A DNA stretch of 64,000 bases from Cyanobacteria bacterium SIG27 (GTDB lineage: Bacteria > Cyanobacteriota > Vampirovibrionia > Gastranaerophilales > Gastranaerophilaceae): contig SUTT01000004.1 of assembly GCA_015152565.1 (NCBI GenBank), forward strand, positions 1 to 64,000, given 5' to 3'. Shown in pieces: positions 63,733-64,000 of the stretch. A program made the translations under genes and the position numbers. A model generated the notes under the pieces. It saw nothing but the letters and a program-made list of their open reading frames with translations. It had not been told where the DNA came from and made no database searches. The stretch's first letter is position 1. Every line of letters starts with the position of its first letter.

Positions 63733-64000
63733 ATGAAAAATATATTTAAATTCTTAATTTTAGCAGTTTTATTTTTAGTTTTAAATGCAAATGCAAAAGA
63801 GGTTCGTTTAATTCACATTACAGATATTGAACTGAATTCTAAAAATGCATATAAACTTCAAGAAACAATTAAAGAAATAAATTCTTTCAAAGATATAGAT
63901 TTTGTTTTGTTTGGTGGAAATAATATCGCAAAAGCTGAGATTATTAATTTAAGAACATTTATTCATTTATTAAAAAAAGTGAATAAAAAATGTGTTGTGC
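63733..64000 (+). CDS. Exported calcineurin-like phosphoesterase fragment (cut by window end)
   Basis: Not in the ORF track because it is open at the window edge. From ATG 63733: signal peptide MKNIFKFLILAVLFLVLNANA, then EVRLIHITDIELNSKNAYKL and DIDFVLFGGNNIA. This follows the start of calcineurin-like metallophosphoesterases (ixxxSDxHxx...DxVxxxGDxi), but the metal-binding His of DxH is Glu here and the GD is GN. It is therefore either a divergent or an inactive member. The remainder lies beyond the window. Confidence 0.5.
   Translation, partial: MKNIFKFLILAVLFLVLNANAKEVRLIHITDIELNSKNAYKLQETIKEINSFKDIDFVLFGGNNIAKAEIINLRTFIHLLKKVNKKCVV

Overview
The window is AT-rich (roughly 30% G+C by eye) and reads as a chromosomal segment of a Gram-negative-type bacterium. 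The best taxonomic guess is the non-photosynthetic cyanobacterial class Vampirovibrionia (Melainabacteria), order Gastranaerophilales. This is an inference from gene content: prepilin-like proteins with a FSLVEILVALIIxSLIT N-terminus and very large Cys-rich ectodomains, a split transketolase, an RNase E/G next to a TIGR03936 protein, lipoproteins, ClpB, and two proteins starting MRIS...NF. No photosynthesis gene, prophage, transposase or CRISPR array is visible. About 60 protein genes, one tRNA (Leu, GAG) and one large-type SRP RNA fill the window.

Layout. 0-10.8 kb: purA, cysS-rsmI, a MurT-like ligase, a zinc-ribbon protein, a soluble FlhA C-terminal-domain protein, prfB with its programmed +1 frameshift, and an AAA ATPase. 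10.8-23.5 kb: dnaK, then two copies of one module, each a giant prepilin-like repeat protein divergently paired with a small XRE-type regulator. Between them lie an MFS transporter, a stand-alone AICAR-transformylase-like protein, yraN and gatA. 23.5-31 kb: a repeat cluster, yqeG, a U32 peptidase, two tandem paralogous lipoproteins, a lone FliI/SctN-type export ATPase, a degenerate LmbE-like protein and the SRP RNA. 31-41 kb: tRNA-Leu, an M48 protease, a degenerate hybrid-cluster-protein paralogue, a MacB-type permease, a diguanylate cyclase, two TPR proteins and speD. 41-50 kb: cysE, secG-mscL-ychF, RNase E/G and its neighbours, a GH13-like glycosidase and clpP. 50-64 kb: a FAD oxidoreductase, a sugar-isomerase-like TIM barrel, an HDOD protein, ftsX-ftsE, the split transketolase, a WecG-type glycosyltransferase, a Gfo/Idh/MocA oxidoreductase, clpB, an AGCS symporter and the start of a phosphoesterase-like gene cut by the window edge.

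Four signals stand out. (1) The two XRE/prepilin-like modules share gene order, a nearly superimposable promoter (TTGACT-N17-TACTRT with matching spacer) and a nearly identical 3' untranslated element plus terminator, so they look like one regulated surface-structure cassette in two copies. (2) A FlhA C-terminal export-gate domain without its membrane domain, joined to a DUF4177-like head, and a FliI-type ATPase lie in the same window with no flagellar genes, suggesting an unconventional type-III-export-derived machine. (3) Eleven genes lack a Shine-Dalgarno and have a -10-like hexamer exactly 6-7 nt before the start codon, pointing to common leaderless transcription; one divergent pair has only 20 bp between its ATGs. 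(4) Several enzyme relatives (HCP, AICAR transformylase, MurT, LmbE, calcineurin-type phosphoesterase) have lost catalytic or metal residues.

All calls come from reading the sequence and the ORF track. Family names rest on motif recognition, not on database searches.
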